Counted from the stretch's first letter, positions 20,039 through 31,188 are shown. The stretch: DNA of 64,000 nt from Flammeovirgaceae bacterium (GCA_021298015.1 JAJTGY010000009.1:1-64000); one strand, 5' to 3'. The notes: generated by a model from the letters alone, not told the origin. Translations and numbers: made by a program.

Positions 20039-20797
20039 TTACAACAAATAACCGGAAGCCACGGCAGCCAGTGCCCCCGCCACCGCCACCGCCAATTTCC
20101 TGAAGTTAAAATGGTGATCGGGGCTGCTCTCGAAAACAATGGTGGTGGAGATATGCAGGAAATTTCCGCACACCAGCGCATACAAGTACATCAGGCCACT
20201 GTCCGTCAACACTTGCGTCTCGACAAAATAGGAACTGAGCAAAAGCCCGGCCGGGGCGGCTAATGAAAAAATTAACAAATAAAGCACCGCAGTCTTCCGC
20301 TGAATGTGATGAGTGAGTACCGCCATAAGTGCAAATGCAGCGGGTGCCCGATGCAACGCGATACCCAACAGAATGGCGTGAGGATCGTACACCGGGCTCA
20401 TCGTAACCGGTTGGGCCAGCATGGCTCCCTCCAGGAAGGCATGCACACACAAGGCCAGCAACAAAACAATAGCCGCCACCGGCTTGTGGTGATGACCGTG
20501 GTGAGCCGCTTGATTATGCGAATGGGCATGGATATGACCGTGCTCAATTCCCGCTGAGAAATATTCGAGCAGTTGTTGCAGAAAAAAGCCGGCTAATACA
20601 AACAACCCAATGGCATTGACCTGACCAAACTCCAGATAAAGCTCGGGCAGCACATGCGTAACGGTGATAGCAAACAGGTAAGCACCGGCAAAAACCAACA
20701 ACAACTTGAAATTAGCGGAGCTACGCCCCGGCACCAGGTAAATGAGCAAACCCGCCAACAATGGAGTAAGAAAGAGGACTGCCAGTTTAAGGGCCAT
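20039..20797 (-). CDS. ZIP family metal transporter
   Basis: 252 aa; His-rich loop HGHIHAHSHNQAAHHGHHHK, HAFLEGAML, IALHRAPAAFAL. Confidence 0.85.
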   Translation of the reverse strand: MALKLAVLFLTPLLAGLLIYLVPGRSSANFKLLLVFAGAYLFAITVTHVLPELYLEFGQVNAIGLFVLAGFFLQQLLEYFSAGIEHGHIHAHSHNQAAHHGHHHKPVAAIVLLLALCVHAFLEGAMLAQPVTMSPVYDPHAILLGIALHRAPAAFALMAVLTHHIQRKTAVLYLLIFSLAAPAGLLLSSYFVETQVLTDSGLMYLYALVCGNFLHISTTIVFESSPDHHFNFRKLAVAVAGALAAVASGYLL

Positions 20798-20803
20798 GCG
20801 GCT

Positions 20804-21832
20804 TTAACGATTGAGGGTAAGGTAGGGACGGATGCCTTCCGTTGAAAATGTCTTTAGCCCATCCGGCTCGGAATAGATCAAGAAACCCTGCAATTCGGGG
20901 TGCTGCTGTAATGTTGCCTTTGCTTTTTCCAATCCCATTACCATGAGAGCCGTGGCCCAGGCATCGGCCGTGGCCCCATCTTGTGCAAAAACCGAGGCGC
21001 TCAATAAATTGTGTTCAACCGGGAAGCCCGTAGCGGGGTCGATGGTGTGCGAAAACTTCTGGCCATTCACGGTCCGGTAATTGAAATAGTTGCCAGACGT
21101 GGTGAACGATTGATCGCGCAAGCCGACTTTGGCAATAAAAAACTGGTTGGCATAGTCCGAATTGGGATCCAGGATTCCGATCTCCCAGGGCTTTCCGGTT
21201 TCCAGATTCTTGCCGATGGCCATACCTTCCCCTCCTAACTCAACCAGCATATTTTTAATTCCCTTCGAGGCAAGAAAATCTACAATGACATCGGCTCCAT
21301 AGCCCTGGCCTATACCACCAAAATCAAGTTGAACACGCGGGTCAAGCTTCCACACACTGTCACGGTTGAACTGGAGCTTGTCAAACCCCACCAGTCTGCG
21401 GATCGAATCGACTTGCGAGCTGTCCGGGTTCATGGGCTTGGACGGCCCAAATCCCCAGGCATTCACCAGGGGCATCACCGTGGGGTCATACGCGCCTCCG
21501 GAAGCTTTCACTACCTCCAGCGACTTGGCCAGCGGAGGATAAAAATAAGGCAACTCGAAGCGAACCGAGTTCTGGGTATAGTTGAAGCGCGAGATATCAG
21601 AACTGGGGTCGTAGGTGTTGATGCACCGGTTAACCAAGAGCAACAGCGAGTCGATATCATCCTTAAAGTTGCGCTTTTCGCGATCGAAATAGGTGATGTG
21701 GTACGAAGTACCCATAGTAGCACCTTCAATCTTTACAGCCGTCTGTTGCTGGTTGGCGCGGTAGAAATAAACAGCCACCACAGCCAGCACCAACACAATC
21801 GAATACAGGGCGTTTTTCGCGCGGTTCGTCAT
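20804..21832 (-). CDS. apbE: FAD:protein FMN transferase (ApbE family)
   Basis: GATMGTSYHITYF, LDFGGIGQGYGADVI, TSGNYFNYR...FSHTIDPATGFPVEHNLLSASV. Confidence 0.95.
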   Translation of the reverse strand: MTNRAKNALYSIVLVLAVVAVYFYRANQQQTAVKIEGATMGTSYHITYFDREKRNFKDDIDSLLLLVNRCINTYDPSSDISRFNYTQNSVRFELPYFYPPLAKSLEVVKASGGAYDPTVMPLVNAWGFGPSKPMNPDSSQVDSIRRLVGFDKLQFNRDSVWKLDPRVQLDFGGIGQGYGADVIVDFLASKGIKNMLVELGGEGMAIGKNLETGKPWEIGILDPNSDYANQFFIAKVGLRDQSFTTSGNYFNYRTVNGQKFSHTIDPATGFPVEHNLLSASVFAQDGATADAWATALMVMGLEKAKATLQQHPELQGFLIYSEPDGLKTFSTEGIRPYLTLNR

Positions 21833-21903
21833 CGATCTTGATAAAGGTGTGCAAGTTAGAAAGGGAAAGGATAATGTTGCTAACTTGAACCGGAGAAAAC
21901 ACC

Positions 21904-22938
21904 ATGCGCGAAGACTATCTGAAGGGTGATGCTGACTCGTTGAGTCAGGGCGAGCGGGAAGTGGAAAGAGCTTTACGACCGTTGTCGTTCCTCAATTTTA
22001 CCGGCCAGCAAAAAGTAGTAGACAATATCAAGGTTTTCGTAGAAGCCGCCCGGCAACGGGAGGAATCGCTCGACCACGTTTTGTTGCACGGCCCGCCCGG
22101 GTTGGGGAAAACCACCCTTTCGTTCATTATTGCCAATGAGTTAGGTGCCAAGATCAAAATTTCATCCGGCCCTGTGTTGGATAAGCCGAGCGATCTGGCC
22201 GGCCTGCTGACCAATCTGGAGCCGCACGATGTACTGTTTATTGATGAAATACACCGGCTCAACCCCGTGGTGGAAGAGTATTTGTATTCGGCCATGGAAG
22301 ATTTCCGCATCGACATTATGTTGGATAGCGGCCCCAACGCGCGGTCGGTCCAGATTTCATTGAACCCGTTCACACTCATCGGGGCAACCACGCGGGCGGG
22401 GCTCCTCACCTCGCCCCTGCGCGCCCGTTTCGGCATCAATGCCCGCCTGGAATACTACGATTCGGAGTTGTTAACCCGAATCATTAAACGCTCGGCCGGC
22501 ATTCTGAATACGTCCATCCATCCCGATGCTGCGTTCGAGATAGCCCGCAGAAGCCGCGGCACTCCGCGTATCGCCAACAATTTGCTGAGGCGCACCCGCG
22601 ACTTTGCGCAGATCAAGGGTGATGGTACCATTACACTCGCCATTGCGCAGGTAGCATTGAAAGCGCTGGATGTTGACGAGCACGGTTTGGATGATATGGA
22701 TAACCGGATCCTCTCCACCGTTATTGAAAAGTTTAAAGGTGGCCCTGTCGGGCTCAGTACCATTGCCACGGCAGTTGGCGAAGAAGCGGAGACCATTGAG
22801 GAGGTATACGAGCCCTTTCTGATCCAGGAAGGATACCTCAAGCGCACTTCGCGCGGCCGCGAAGCAACCGAACGGGCCTACCAACATTTGAAGATTACCC
22901 CGCCCCCTTCAACCAAGGGACCGGGCCTGTTTGATTGA
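21904..22938 (+). CDS. ruvB: Holliday junction branch migration DNA helicase RuvB
   Basis: [48 protein letters not shown]...[22 protein letters not shown]. Confidence 0.98.
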   Translation: MREDYLKGDADSLSQGEREVERALRPLSFLNFTGQQKVVDNIKVFVEAARQREESLDHVLLHGPPGLGKTTLSFIIANELGAKIKISSGPVLDKPSDLAGLLTNLEPHDVLFIDEIHRLNPVVEEYLYSAMEDFRIDIMLDSGPNARSVQISLNPFTLIGATTRAGLLTSPLRARFGINARLEYYDSELLTRIIKRSAGILNTSIHPDAAFEIARRSRGTPRIANNLLRRTRDFAQIKGDGTITLAIAQVALKALDVDEHGLDDMDNRILSTVIEKFKGGPVGLSTIATAVGEEAETIEEVYEPFLIQEGYLKRTSRGREATERAYQHLKITPPPSTKGPGLFD

Positions 22939-23897
22939 TGATGGAGCTGGATCGGTCATCGGAAGTTATTCGTCCGAAGGATGATCGTGCCCGGTTGGTG
23001 AAACAAATGGCAGCCGACCTGGGCTTCAATTTCTGCGGAATATCCAAAGCCGAATTTCTCGAAGAAGAGGCCCCGCGTCTGGAAGAGTGGCTGAACCGCG
23101 GCTACCAGGGCCAAATGAAGTATCTGGAAAACCATTTTGACAAACGCCTGGACCCGCGCTTATTGGTGCCGGGCGCCAAGTCTGTGATCAGCCTGCTGTA
23201 TAACTACTACCCAGCGGCTGACCTGGCCCGGGAAAACGGCTTGCACATTGCCAAGTATGCCTATGGTGAAGATTATCACGTTGTCATCAAGGACAAACTC
23301 AAAACATTTTTGAACCGGTTGCGCGAAAAAATCGGAGACCTGGATGGTCGCGCATTCGTAGACTCGGCACCGGTTCACGAACGCGCGTGGGCGCAAAAGT
23401 CGGGTTTGGGATGGGTGGGCAAGAACAGCTTGTTGCTCAACCGGCAAATGGGCAGCTTCTTCTTTCTTGCCGAATTGATCGTGGACCTTGAACTGGAACC
23501 CGATGGGCCGGTTAAAGATTACTGCGGCACCTGCACGGCCTGCATGGATGCCTGCCCTACGGAGGCCATACCGGAGCCTTACGTGGTTGATGGCAGTAAA
23601 TGCATTTCGTACCTCACCATCGAACTCAAAGAGGAGATTCCGGATGCGATGAAGGGCAAATTTGAAAACTGGATTTTCGGTTGCGACATCTGCCAGGATG
23701 TGTGCCCGTGGAATCGTTTTGCCCAACCCCACCGGGAGCCACGTTTTGCGCCACCCGAAGAACTGAGGGCGATGACCCAGCGTGAATGGACCGAGCTTAC
23801 GGAAGACGTATTTGAGAATCTGTTCCGCAAATCACCGGTGAAACGTACCCGGTTTGAGGGGTTGAAACGCAACATCCGGTTCGCCTTGAAAAAATAA
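22935..23897 (+). CDS. queG: Epoxyqueuosine reductase
   Basis: [16 protein letters not shown] and [14 protein letters not shown] 4Fe-4S motifs; 4-nt overlap with ruvB. Confidence 0.95.
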   Translation: MMMELDRSSEVIRPKDDRARLVKQMAADLGFNFCGISKAEFLEEEAPRLEEWLNRGYQGQMKYLENHFDKRLDPRLLVPGAKSVISLLYNYYPAADLARENGLHIAKYAYGEDYHVVIKDKLKTFLNRLREKIGDLDGRAFVDSAPVHERAWAQKSGLGWVGKNSLLLNRQMGSFFFLAELIVDLELEPDGPVKDYCGTCTACMDACPTEAIPEPYVVDGSKCISYLTIELKEEIPDAMKGKFENWIFGCDICQDVCPWNRFAQPHREPRFAPPEELRAMTQREWTELTEDVFENLFRKSPVKRTRFEGLKRNIRFALKK

Positions 23898-23927
23898 GTC
23901 CCGCTTGTTGGCGGGACGATTTTTTTC
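23898..23927 (+). terminator. Rho-independent terminator after queG
   Basis: GTCCCGCTTGTTGGCGGGACGATTTTTTT. Confidence 0.85.
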
Positions 23928-23945
23928 ATTTCAATTCTCAGATAA

Positions 23946-24131
23946 CTAAGCAACCACAAAACAGCGATTCAAGATCGCCTGGTATTGACCTCCGAAGTTG
24001 GCATAGCACCAACTTCTGAGTTCCTGTACTTCCTCTGCGATCAGCGCCTTGATCGCCTTGCGCAACTCTTTCTCAAAGAGCCACGCATCGAAACTCACCC
24101 GGGTGAGCACCGTCTTCACGTAATTGAGCAT
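23946..24131 (-). CDS. Small hypothetical protein (61 aa)
   Basis: MLNYVKTVLTRVSFDAWLFEKELRKAIKALIAEEVQELRSWCYANFGGQYQAILNRCFVVA; protein-like composition and isolated locus with its own intergenic regions. Confidence 0.6.
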   Translation of the reverse strand: MLNYVKTVLTRVSFDAWLFEKELRKAIKALIAEEVQELRSWCYANFGGQYQAILNRCFVVA

Positions 24132-24239
24132 GGTTGAACAAAATCAGTGAAGTAAAATGTTTTCGATAGCGTTAGGTTTTCGTTGGGGTGAAGTAAAATA
24201 AAAAAATCAAGAGTGAAAAGAAGAACCTACTTTTGCATT

Positions 24240-25727
24240 ATGCAACTTGTTGCGCAACGTATTGCAATGGTCAAACAGCTGAATCTTGCGGTATTTTGGG
24301 TTATTACATTTTTGTTAAAATTTTCTGCTTCGGCACAAAACCCGGCTATCCAGGTTACCCTGGGCCCGGATGAAATTGGCGAGAACCAGGCCTGGACCAT
24401 TACGGTAACGGTCAATAACGAACAGTTGCGCAGTTACGACAATTTTCCTGACATCAACGGCCTGCGCAAACGGGGTGCGTCCAACCAATCACAAACCAGT
24501 ATCATTAATGGGCAAATGAGTTCCTCTCAAAGCGTCATTATGACATACACTCCCCTGCAACAGGGCGTGATCACCGTGCCCGCGTTCAAGATGAAGGTGA
24601 ATGAACAAATCATTTCGGTTTCCGGTAAGAAGGTTAAAGTCGGGCCGGCCGTACAGCAGCGGTCGACCGATCCATTCCGCGGCCTCTTCGATCGCGACCC
24701 CTTTGCCGATGCCTCTGGGCGTGGTGAAACGGAGTTTGTAGAAGTGAAAGAGGATGCTTTACTGGCGTTATCCACTTCCGCAGATGAGGTGTATGTGGGC
24801 GAAGGATTTACGGCAACTTTATCGTTTCTTGTCTCGGAGAGCAACCGCGCGCCCATGCAGTTTCACGACCTGGGGAAACAACTGGCTGACATCCTGAAAA
24901 AACTGCGCCCAGCCAATTGCTGGGAAGAAAATTTCAATATTGAAAATATTGAGGGCGAACAAGTTCAAATTGGCGCGCGGAACTACACGCAGTATAAACT
25001 GTACCGCGCCACGTTTTATCCTCTCAATAATCAGCCCGTGGTCTTTCCCAGCGTTGGCCTGGAAATGATCAAGTTCAAGGTAGCGAAGAACCCCAGTTTT
25101 TTTGGGCAGAACCGCCAGGAGGCGTTCAAGACTTTTTATTCCAAACCGAAAACGGTTAAAGTGAGAGACCTGCCGGCCCACCCCTTGCGCGATGGCGTTG
25201 CGGTAGGCGACTATCGTTTGCAAGAAAAAATTACCACGGCCGAAGTAACGACAGGCGAAAGTGTGGCGTACGAGTTTTCCATTGGCGGAGAGGGAAACAT
25301 TTCAGCTATCGACAAACCCGCAGTGCCGCCTCAAACGGATTTTGACATTTATGATCCGAACGTGCGTCAAAATATTAATCGTGAAGCGGGGCGCGTAACC
25401 GGCTCCAAATCATTTAGCTACTTCCTGGTGCCCAAAGAGCCGGGCGACTACCCGCTGGCCAACCTCTTTCAGTGGATATTTTTTAATCCGGCAAAGAAGA
25501 AGTATGACACGCTGCGTTCGGGCATTACACTGCGCGTAACGGGAGAGAGCCAACACAACCAAACCATCGAGAGCGTAGATGCCGGAACATTCTACGATCA
25601 AATCAATCAGGCGGACAACACCTTGCGGGCCAACCAGCGCACCGATCCGATGAACGGGGTGGTTGCCCTATTCCTGGTTTTGGTAGCCGGGCTAACCACG
25701 TTTGTCGTGGTTCGCAAACAGGCCTGA
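24240..25727 (+). CDS. BatD family protein
   Basis: Signal peptide, repeated beta-sandwich segments (IQVTLGPDEIGENQAWTITVTVNN, MTYTPLQQGVITVPAFKMKV), C-terminal TM. Confidence 0.85.
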   Translation: MQLVAQRIAMVKQLNLAVFWVITFLLKFSASAQNPAIQVTLGPDEIGENQAWTITVTVNNEQLRSYDNFPDINGLRKRGASNQSQTSIINGQMSSSQSVIMTYTPLQQGVITVPAFKMKVNEQIISVSGKKVKVGPAVQQRSTDPFRGLFDRDPFADASGRGETEFVEVKEDALLALSTSADEVYVGEGFTATLSFLVSESNRAPMQFHDLGKQLADILKKLRPANCWEENFNIENIEGEQVQIGARNYTQYKLYRATFYPLNNQPVVFPSVGLEMIKFKVAKNPSFFGQNRQEAFKTFYSKPKTVKVRDLPAHPLRDGVAVGDYRLQEKITTAEVTTGESVAYEFSIGGEGNISAIDKPAVPPQTDFDIYDPNVRQNINREAGRVTGSKSFSYFLVPKEPGDYPLANLFQWIFFNPAKKKYDTLRSGITLRVTGESQHNQTIESVDAGTFYDQINQADNTLRANQRTDPMNGVVALFLVLVAGLTTFVVVRKQA

Positions 25728-25781
25728 ACAACCGTACAGAAAAATTTCTGATTCCCCGCGCTTAGGGTTACTTTAGCAGGA

Positions 25782-26852
25782 ATGAATAGCTACGGTAAAC
25801 TCTTTCGCATTACCTCCTTCGGAGAAAGTCATGGACCCGCGATTGGCGTGGTGATAGACGGTTGCCCGGCCGGGCTGCTGATGGATGAAACATTCATTCA
25901 ACAGGAACTGGACCGGAGAAAACCCGGACAATCCAAAATCACCACGCAGCGAAAAGAAGATGACACCTTTCGCATATTGAGTGGCGTGTTCGAGGGAAGA
26001 ACCACCGGGATGCCCTTGGCGATTATAATCGACAACGAGGATCAGCGCAGCAAAGATTATCGTCATCTCGAAAATACATTTCGGCCTTCGCATGCCGACT
26101 ACACGTATGAAGCCAAGTATGGCACACGTGATCATCGTGGGGGAGGTCGCAGCTCCGCTCGGGAAACGGCTGCCCGTGTAGCGGCCGGTGCGGTTGCCAA
26201 GCTACTGTTAAAGGCCTATGGCGTGGAGTGCCGGGCCTATGTCTCCCAGGTGGGGGATCTTCAGGCGCCACCTTACACGGCACTTGATCTGGCCCGAACC
26301 GAAGACAACATCGTTCGATGCCCGGATGCGGCCACGGCCGAAAAAATGATTGCGCTGATTGATCAGGTAAGGCTGAATCGCGATACCATCGGTGGTGTGG
26401 TGACCGGTGTCATTCAGGGCGCACCCGTGGGGTTAGGTGAACCGGTGTTTGACAAGCTGCACGCAGAATTAGGCAAAGCCATGCTCAGCATCAACGCGGT
26501 TAAGGGTTTTGAATATGGCAGCGGGTTTGAAGGCGTTCGCTTGCGCGGCTCGCAACACAACGATGAGTTCTATGCTGAAGGTGATCGCATTCGTACCCGA
26601 ACCAACCACTCCGGTGGTGTGCAGGGCGGCATTTCAAACGGAGAGGATATCTATTTCAATGTTGCCTTCAAGCCCGTGGCTACCATCATGCAGGATCAGC
26701 AGAGTGTTGACAAAGTAGGGCATGAAGTAACCGTGAGCGGGAAGGGCCGCCACGACCCCTGCGTGGTACCGCGAGCCGTACCCATCGTGGAAGCCATGGC
26801 AGCTCTGGTTATGGCCGATTTTGTTTTGCGCGCGAAGACGTCAAAGCTATGA
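25782..26852 (+). CDS. aroC: Chorismate synthase
   Basis: [30 protein letters not shown]...[37 protein letters not shown]. Confidence 0.98.
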   Translation: MNSYGKLFRITSFGESHGPAIGVVIDGCPAGLLMDETFIQQELDRRKPGQSKITTQRKEDDTFRILSGVFEGRTTGMPLAIIIDNEDQRSKDYRHLENTFRPSHADYTYEAKYGTRDHRGGGRSSARETAARVAAGAVAKLLLKAYGVECRAYVSQVGDLQAPPYTALDLARTEDNIVRCPDAATAEKMIALIDQVRLNRDTIGGVVTGVIQGAPVGLGEPVFDKLHAELGKAMLSINAVKGFEYGSGFEGVRLRGSQHNDEFYAEGDRIRTRTNHSGGVQGGISNGEDIYFNVAFKPVATIMQDQQSVDKVGHEVTVSGKGRHDPCVVPRAVPIVEAMAALVMADFVLRAKTSKL

Positions 26853-26943
26853 AACTGAATAATAGTACGTGGCCCGCGAGCAGTGGAAAACGAAACATCG
26901 GCAACTTAGTTCTTTGAGTCTTTGTGGCAAAAATGATTGAACG

Positions 26944-27060
26944 ATGAAGTTTGAAACGATAACGGAACAGGAAGAGGCCATCAGCAAGGAAATCGTTAAA
27001 GCGGCATTCAAAGTTTATTCCGGGTTGGCGTTAGTCAAAAAGATGGTTCGCCAGCTGTAA
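26944..27060 (+). pseudogene. Internally deleted GxxExxY family protein remnant
   Basis: MKFETITEQEEAISKEIVKAAFKVYSGL resembles the GxxExxY N-terminus and ALVKKMVRQL* its C-terminus (LIKDGIRRL-like); the central region is absent. 38 aa, not in the ORF track. Confidence 0.6.
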
Positions 27061-27111
27061 TCCTGTGCATTCTCCCGATTTTCTTTAGTAAACTTACTCG
27101 AAATACCGGCC

Positions 27112-28515
27112 ATGGAACCTGCTGCACAACCCCCGAAAAAGAGTCGACTCACCTTATATATCGTCATTGCCTTGTTCGTGGGGATTGGTGCGGGGTTCGT
27201 GCTCAACAAAACCTATGTTCAGGAGCATAATGCCACGCTGGCCTCCCTTCAAACTTCGCTCATCCAGGTCAATCAATCGCTGGCAGCCCAACCCGACAGC
27301 GCCACACGGGTCGATTTGCTCGCCCAGAAGAAAGACCTCTCCCGGAAGCAAAGCGAAGTGCTCGCGGCACGCGACAAAAAGGTAGAACCCTTTTCCATCT
27401 TGGCTGACATTTTCCTTCGCCTGATCAAAATGATTGTGGCCCCGCTCGTGCTCACCACCCTCATTGTAGGCGTTGCCAAATTGGGTGATATCAGTTCGGT
27501 GGGTCGTATCGGGGGCAAAACGCTGCTTTGGTTTGTTGGGGCATCGTTGATGAGTTTGCTGTTGGGCATGATCCTGGTTAACATCTTTCAACCGGGCATT
27601 GCCATGAACTTACCGCTGCCGGATGCAGGCGAAGATATTGGTCTATCGCAAGGTGGCATGTCGCTTAAAAACTTTTTGTATCACGTGTTCCCCACCAGCG
27701 TAATCGAGGCTATGGCGAAGAATGAGATTCTTCAGATTGTCGTTTTCTCGCTCTTCTTTGGCGTGGCCACGGCCGCCATTGGCGAGCAGGGTAAAATCGT
27801 TATCCAGTTTCTGGATGCCGTGGCGCATGTCATTCTAAAAGTGACGGGCTACGTGATGAACCTCGCCCCGATTGCGGTGTTTGGTGCCATGGCGGCCATC
27901 ATCGCCAAACAGGGTCTCGGTATTCTCACCACCTATTCCATTTTTATTGGCGAATTCTATTTCGGACTGCTCGTATTGTGGCTGCTCCTCACGTTGGCCG
28001 GATTTCTGATGATTGGCAAACGGGTGATCAACCTTTTGCGCACGGTAAAAGAACCCATCATACTCGCCTTCAGCACCTCGAGTAGCGAGGCGGCATTTCC
28101 CAAAACGATGGAGTTGTTGCAAAAATTTGGCTGCAAGGATAAGATCGTGAGTTTTGTACTGCCGTTGGGTTATTCCTTCAACCTTGACGGCAGCATGATG
28201 TACATGACCTTTGCATCACTGTTCATCGCGCAGTCGTATGGCATCGAACTTTCCATTGCTACGCAGATCAGCATGTTGCTGGTGCTCATGCTCACCAGCA
28301 AGGGCATTGCCGGGGTGCCGCGCGCATCTCTTGTGGTAATTGCCGGCACGCTGGCTACCTTCAACATTCCGGAAGCAGGTCTCGCGTTGTTGCTGGGTAT
28401 CGATCCCCTGCTGGACATGGGCCGCAGCGCCACCAACGTGGTGGGCAACAGTGTGGCGACAGCTGTAGTGAGCAAGTGGGAGAATGCCCTGGGGCAACCC
28501 ACGGAGAAGATTTAG
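27112..28515 (+). CDS. Dicarboxylate/amino acid:cation symporter (DAACS family)
   Basis: AFSTSSSEAAFPKTMELLQKFGCKDKIVSFVLPLGYSFNLDGSMMYMTFASLFIAQ, SDF family motifs. Confidence 0.95.
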   Translation: MEPAAQPPKKSRLTLYIVIALFVGIGAGFVLNKTYVQEHNATLASLQTSLIQVNQSLAAQPDSATRVDLLAQKKDLSRKQSEVLAARDKKVEPFSILADIFLRLIKMIVAPLVLTTLIVGVAKLGDISSVGRIGGKTLLWFVGASLMSLLLGMILVNIFQPGIAMNLPLPDAGEDIGLSQGGMSLKNFLYHVFPTSVIEAMAKNEILQIVVFSLFFGVATAAIGEQGKIVIQFLDAVAHVILKVTGYVMNLAPIAVFGAMAAIIAKQGLGILTTYSIFIGEFYFGLLVLWLLLTLAGFLMIGKRVINLLRTVKEPIILAFSTSSSEAAFPKTMELLQKFGCKDKIVSFVLPLGYSFNLDGSMMYMTFASLFIAQSYGIELSIATQISMLLVLMLTSKGIAGVPRASLVVIAGTLATFNIPEAGLALLLGIDPLLDMGRSATNVVGNSVATAVVSKWENALGQPTEKI

Positions 28516-28637
28516 AAACCCGTCTTTACTAACCAAATAGTAGCCTGAGTCCGATCATAGTCGGAGCAACCTGGCCGTTGTTTTCACAGCGCGATGAACT
28601 TTTAACGCTTACCTTTGTTCTTCCAAAAAAGAAAAAC

Positions 28638-29213
28638 ATGGTAACGGCTGCTCCAAAAAATATTCACATTTACCTCGAATCGAACCCGAACCCCAACTCG
28701 CTGAAGTTTGTGGTGAGTGAAATGCTGGTGCCCGAGGGCATGAGCTTTGACTTCCCTAACCCGGTGGCCGCCCAAAACGCCCCGTTGGCGCAGGAGTTGT
28801 TCATGTACCCGTTTGTGGAGCGGGTGTTCTACATGAGCAACTTCGTTACGGTAACCAAAAAAGAAGATGTGGAGTGGATCGAAATCCAGGGCACCATCAA
28901 AAATCACATTCAGCTTTTTTTGGAGGCCGGCAAGCTCATTTTGGATATGCCGGACGATGCCGCCCCTGCACAAGAGGAAACCGAAACCATCAAAAAGATC
29001 AAGACCATTCTGGACGAATACATCCGCCCTGCGGTGGAACAAGACGGTGGCGCCATCACGTTTCACTCGTACGTGGACAAAATCGTAACGGTGAAACTGC
29101 AGGGCTCCTGCAGCGGTTGCCCCTCCTCCACCATCACCCTCAAAGCCGGTATCGAAAATCTGTTCAAGCGCATGATGCCCGAAGACGTTACCGAAGTGGT
29201 GGCGTTGGGTTAA
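28638..29213 (+). CDS. NifU family iron-sulfur scaffold protein
   Basis: N-terminal Nfu-type region (LESNPNPNSLKFVVSEM) plus C-terminal LDEYIRPAVEQDGGAITF...LQGSCSGCPSSTITLKAGIENLFKRMMPE. Confidence 0.93.
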   Translation: MVTAAPKNIHIYLESNPNPNSLKFVVSEMLVPEGMSFDFPNPVAAQNAPLAQELFMYPFVERVFYMSNFVTVTKKEDVEWIEIQGTIKNHIQLFLEAGKLILDMPDDAAPAQEETETIKKIKTILDEYIRPAVEQDGGAITFHSYVDKIVTVKLQGSCSGCPSSTITLKAGIENLFKRMMPEDVTEVVALG

Positions 29214-29233
29214 CCGTATGGAATCTGAACCAT

Positions 29234-29268
29234 AAAAAAGCGTTAGACTGATTGAGCCAGTCTGACGC
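29234..29268 (-). terminator. Rho-independent terminator after S9 peptidase gene
   Basis: Minus strand GCGTCAGACTGGCTCAATCAGTCTAACGCTTTTTT. Confidence 0.75.
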
Positions 29269-29289
29269 CTAGAGGAAGTTTTCGGGGAT

Positions 29290-31188
29290 TTAACTACCCT
29301 TCAAATACTTATCCAAAAACTTCAGCACTTCTTCCGAGGCTTTGATGTTGTTTTCTTTCTTTACAAACCCATGACCTTCATCCGGGAAGATGACGTACTC
29401 CACCGGCACGTTGTTTTTCTTCGCAGCCGCTACAATCTCATCCGATTCAATCTGGAGCACACGCGGGTCGTTGCTGCCCTGCAATACAATAAATGGCTTC
29501 TTGATTTTTTCGGCATGGAAGAGCGGAGACTTGTTGTACAGCGCCACCGAATCTTTCACCGGATCGCCCATCTCGTTATATAATGCCTCACGGAAGGAGG
29601 CCCACCACGGGGGAATGCTCTTGAGCGTGCGTAGCCAGTTCGTAACACCAAAATAATTGACACCCACATTAAACTCATCAGGGGTAAAGGCCAGGGCAGC
29701 CATCACCATGTAGCCGCCATAGCTGCCCCCGAGTATGCCAATCTTGTTGGCATCGACATACTCGAGCGACTGCAGATACTGCTTGCCGGCAATACAATCT
29801 TTTAAATCTTCATTACCATGGCGTTTATCATCAGCTGCAAAAAACGTTTTGCCGTAGCCTGAGCTGCCACGGTTGTTCACGCATAAAATGGCGTAGCCGT
29901 GATTGATCAGATACTGATAGCCGCTGGAGTAATTCAGGCGTGTTTGCCCACCGGGGCCGCCATGTACCTGCACCAACGCGGGCACTTTTTGGCCTTTCTT
30001 AATTCCCCTCGGCTTGTACAACAAGGCCGGTATCTCCATTCCGTCAAACGACTTAAAGCGCACCACCTCGCCTTCGACCAGTTCATTTGCATCAATTTCA
30101 GGCGAGAGGGTATTAGTCAGTTGTTTGATTTCTTTTGTTTCGAAATTATACAAGTAAAGGTTTTGGGGTGAGCGGGAAGTACTCACATAAAATGTCATGA
30201 ACTTTTCACTATCGGAAATGCTTACTCCGGATACGTCTCCGGCCGGCAGGCCAGCGATCTCCAGGGGCTTTCCGTTCTCATAAATTTTTACCTCCGTACG
30301 GGCATCGTTGTTGATGGCCACCACACGGTACTTGCCGGTGCGCGACTGGTAGGCAAACATGATGTCCCACGGGGCTTCTTCTACTTTGGCTTTGGCTCCG
30401 GTGGCAATATCGTAGCTGGCCAGGTAGGCAAACTCGCTGCCTTCATCTGTGAGGAAGTACAGCGTTTTGCCATCGAGGCTGAAGTACTGCGGGTTGAACG
30501 ACATATCGCCTTCGTGTTGCGAAATATGTTTCATTTGCTTGCTCTGCGTATCGAGCAGGTACATGTCGTTGTTGTTGGTGGTAATGGCCTTGGTGAGCGC
30601 CATGTAGCGGCCGTCATTGGAGATCGCAGCCGGATCATATCCCTCCTTGTTCTGGTAGATCATGGAAGACGCAAACACATTGCCCTCCTTAGGGGCCGCA
30701 GACACATCCACTTTATAAAGATCAAAAAACTGTTTATCGCGGCTGTTGGACGAATAGTACATCAGCTTCTTGTCGTAGCTCCAGCCATAGAAGTTTGCCT
30801 TAGCCGTGGAGTCGGAAATCAGGTCAACGGTAGAGCCATCGGCATCGCGCACAAAAATGTGGTCGATTTCGTTGCCGCCTTTGTCCATCGTATAGACCAC
30901 GCGGTCATCGGCCGGAAAATAGGAAGCCGGAAAAACCGATTCCCCGGTTGACGAGGTGAGTTGCTTCTTCTCCATCGTCTTCAGATCCAGCTCAAAGGCA
31001 TTGAAGATGCCCGTTTCATTGGAGCCCAGAAGAAGTTTAGACTCATCGGGCGAAAACCCCGCGCTGAAGATATTTTTCACATCCATGAATTGCTGGATAG
31101 TGTATTGTTTGGGGGGCTTTTCGGTTTCGGGGGTTTGGCAGGACACCAGCAGGAAAGTGAATAAAAAGCAGATCAACCGGGTATTCAT
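29290..31188 (-). CDS. S9 family prolyl oligopeptidase-type serine peptidase (lipoprotein)
   Basis: MNTRLICFLFTFLLVSCQ lipobox; beta-propeller; catalytic GILGGSYGGYMVMAALA, NDPRVLQIESDEI, DEGHGF. Confidence 0.92.
   Translation of the reverse strand: MNTRLICFLFTFLLVSCQTPETEKPPKQYTIQQFMDVKNIFSAGFSPDESKLLLGSNETGIFNAFELDLKTMEKKQLTSSTGESVFPASYFPADDRVVYTMDKGGNEIDHIFVRDADGSTVDLISDSTAKANFYGWSYDKKLMYYSSNSRDKQFFDLYKVDVSAAPKEGNVFASSMIYQNKEGYDPAAISNDGRYMALTKAITTNNNDMYLLDTQSKQMKHISQHEGDMSFNPQYFSLDGKTLYFLTDEGSEFAYLASYDIATGAKAKVEEAPWDIMFAYQSRTGKYRVVAINNDARTEVKIYENGKPLEIAGLPAGDVSGVSISDSEKFMTFYVSTSRSPQNLYLYNFETKEIKQLTNTLSPEIDANELVEGEVVRFKSFDGMEIPALLYKPRGIKKGQKVPALVQVHGGPGGQTRLNYSSGYQYLINHGYAILCVNNRGSSGYGKTFFAADDKRHGNEDLKDCIAGKQYLQSLEYVDANKIGILGGSYGGYMVMAALAFTPDEFNVGVNYFGVTNWLRTLKSIPPWWASFREALYNEMGDPVKDSVALYNKSPLFHAEKIKKPFIVLQGSNDPRVLQIESDEIVAAAKKNNVPVEYVIFPDEGHGFVKKENNIKASEEVLKFLDKYLKGS

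Noticed and set aside
30514-30951. 145-aa plus-strand ORF opposite the S9 peptidase
   Set aside because: Antisense to a well-supported peptidase and no domain-like features.
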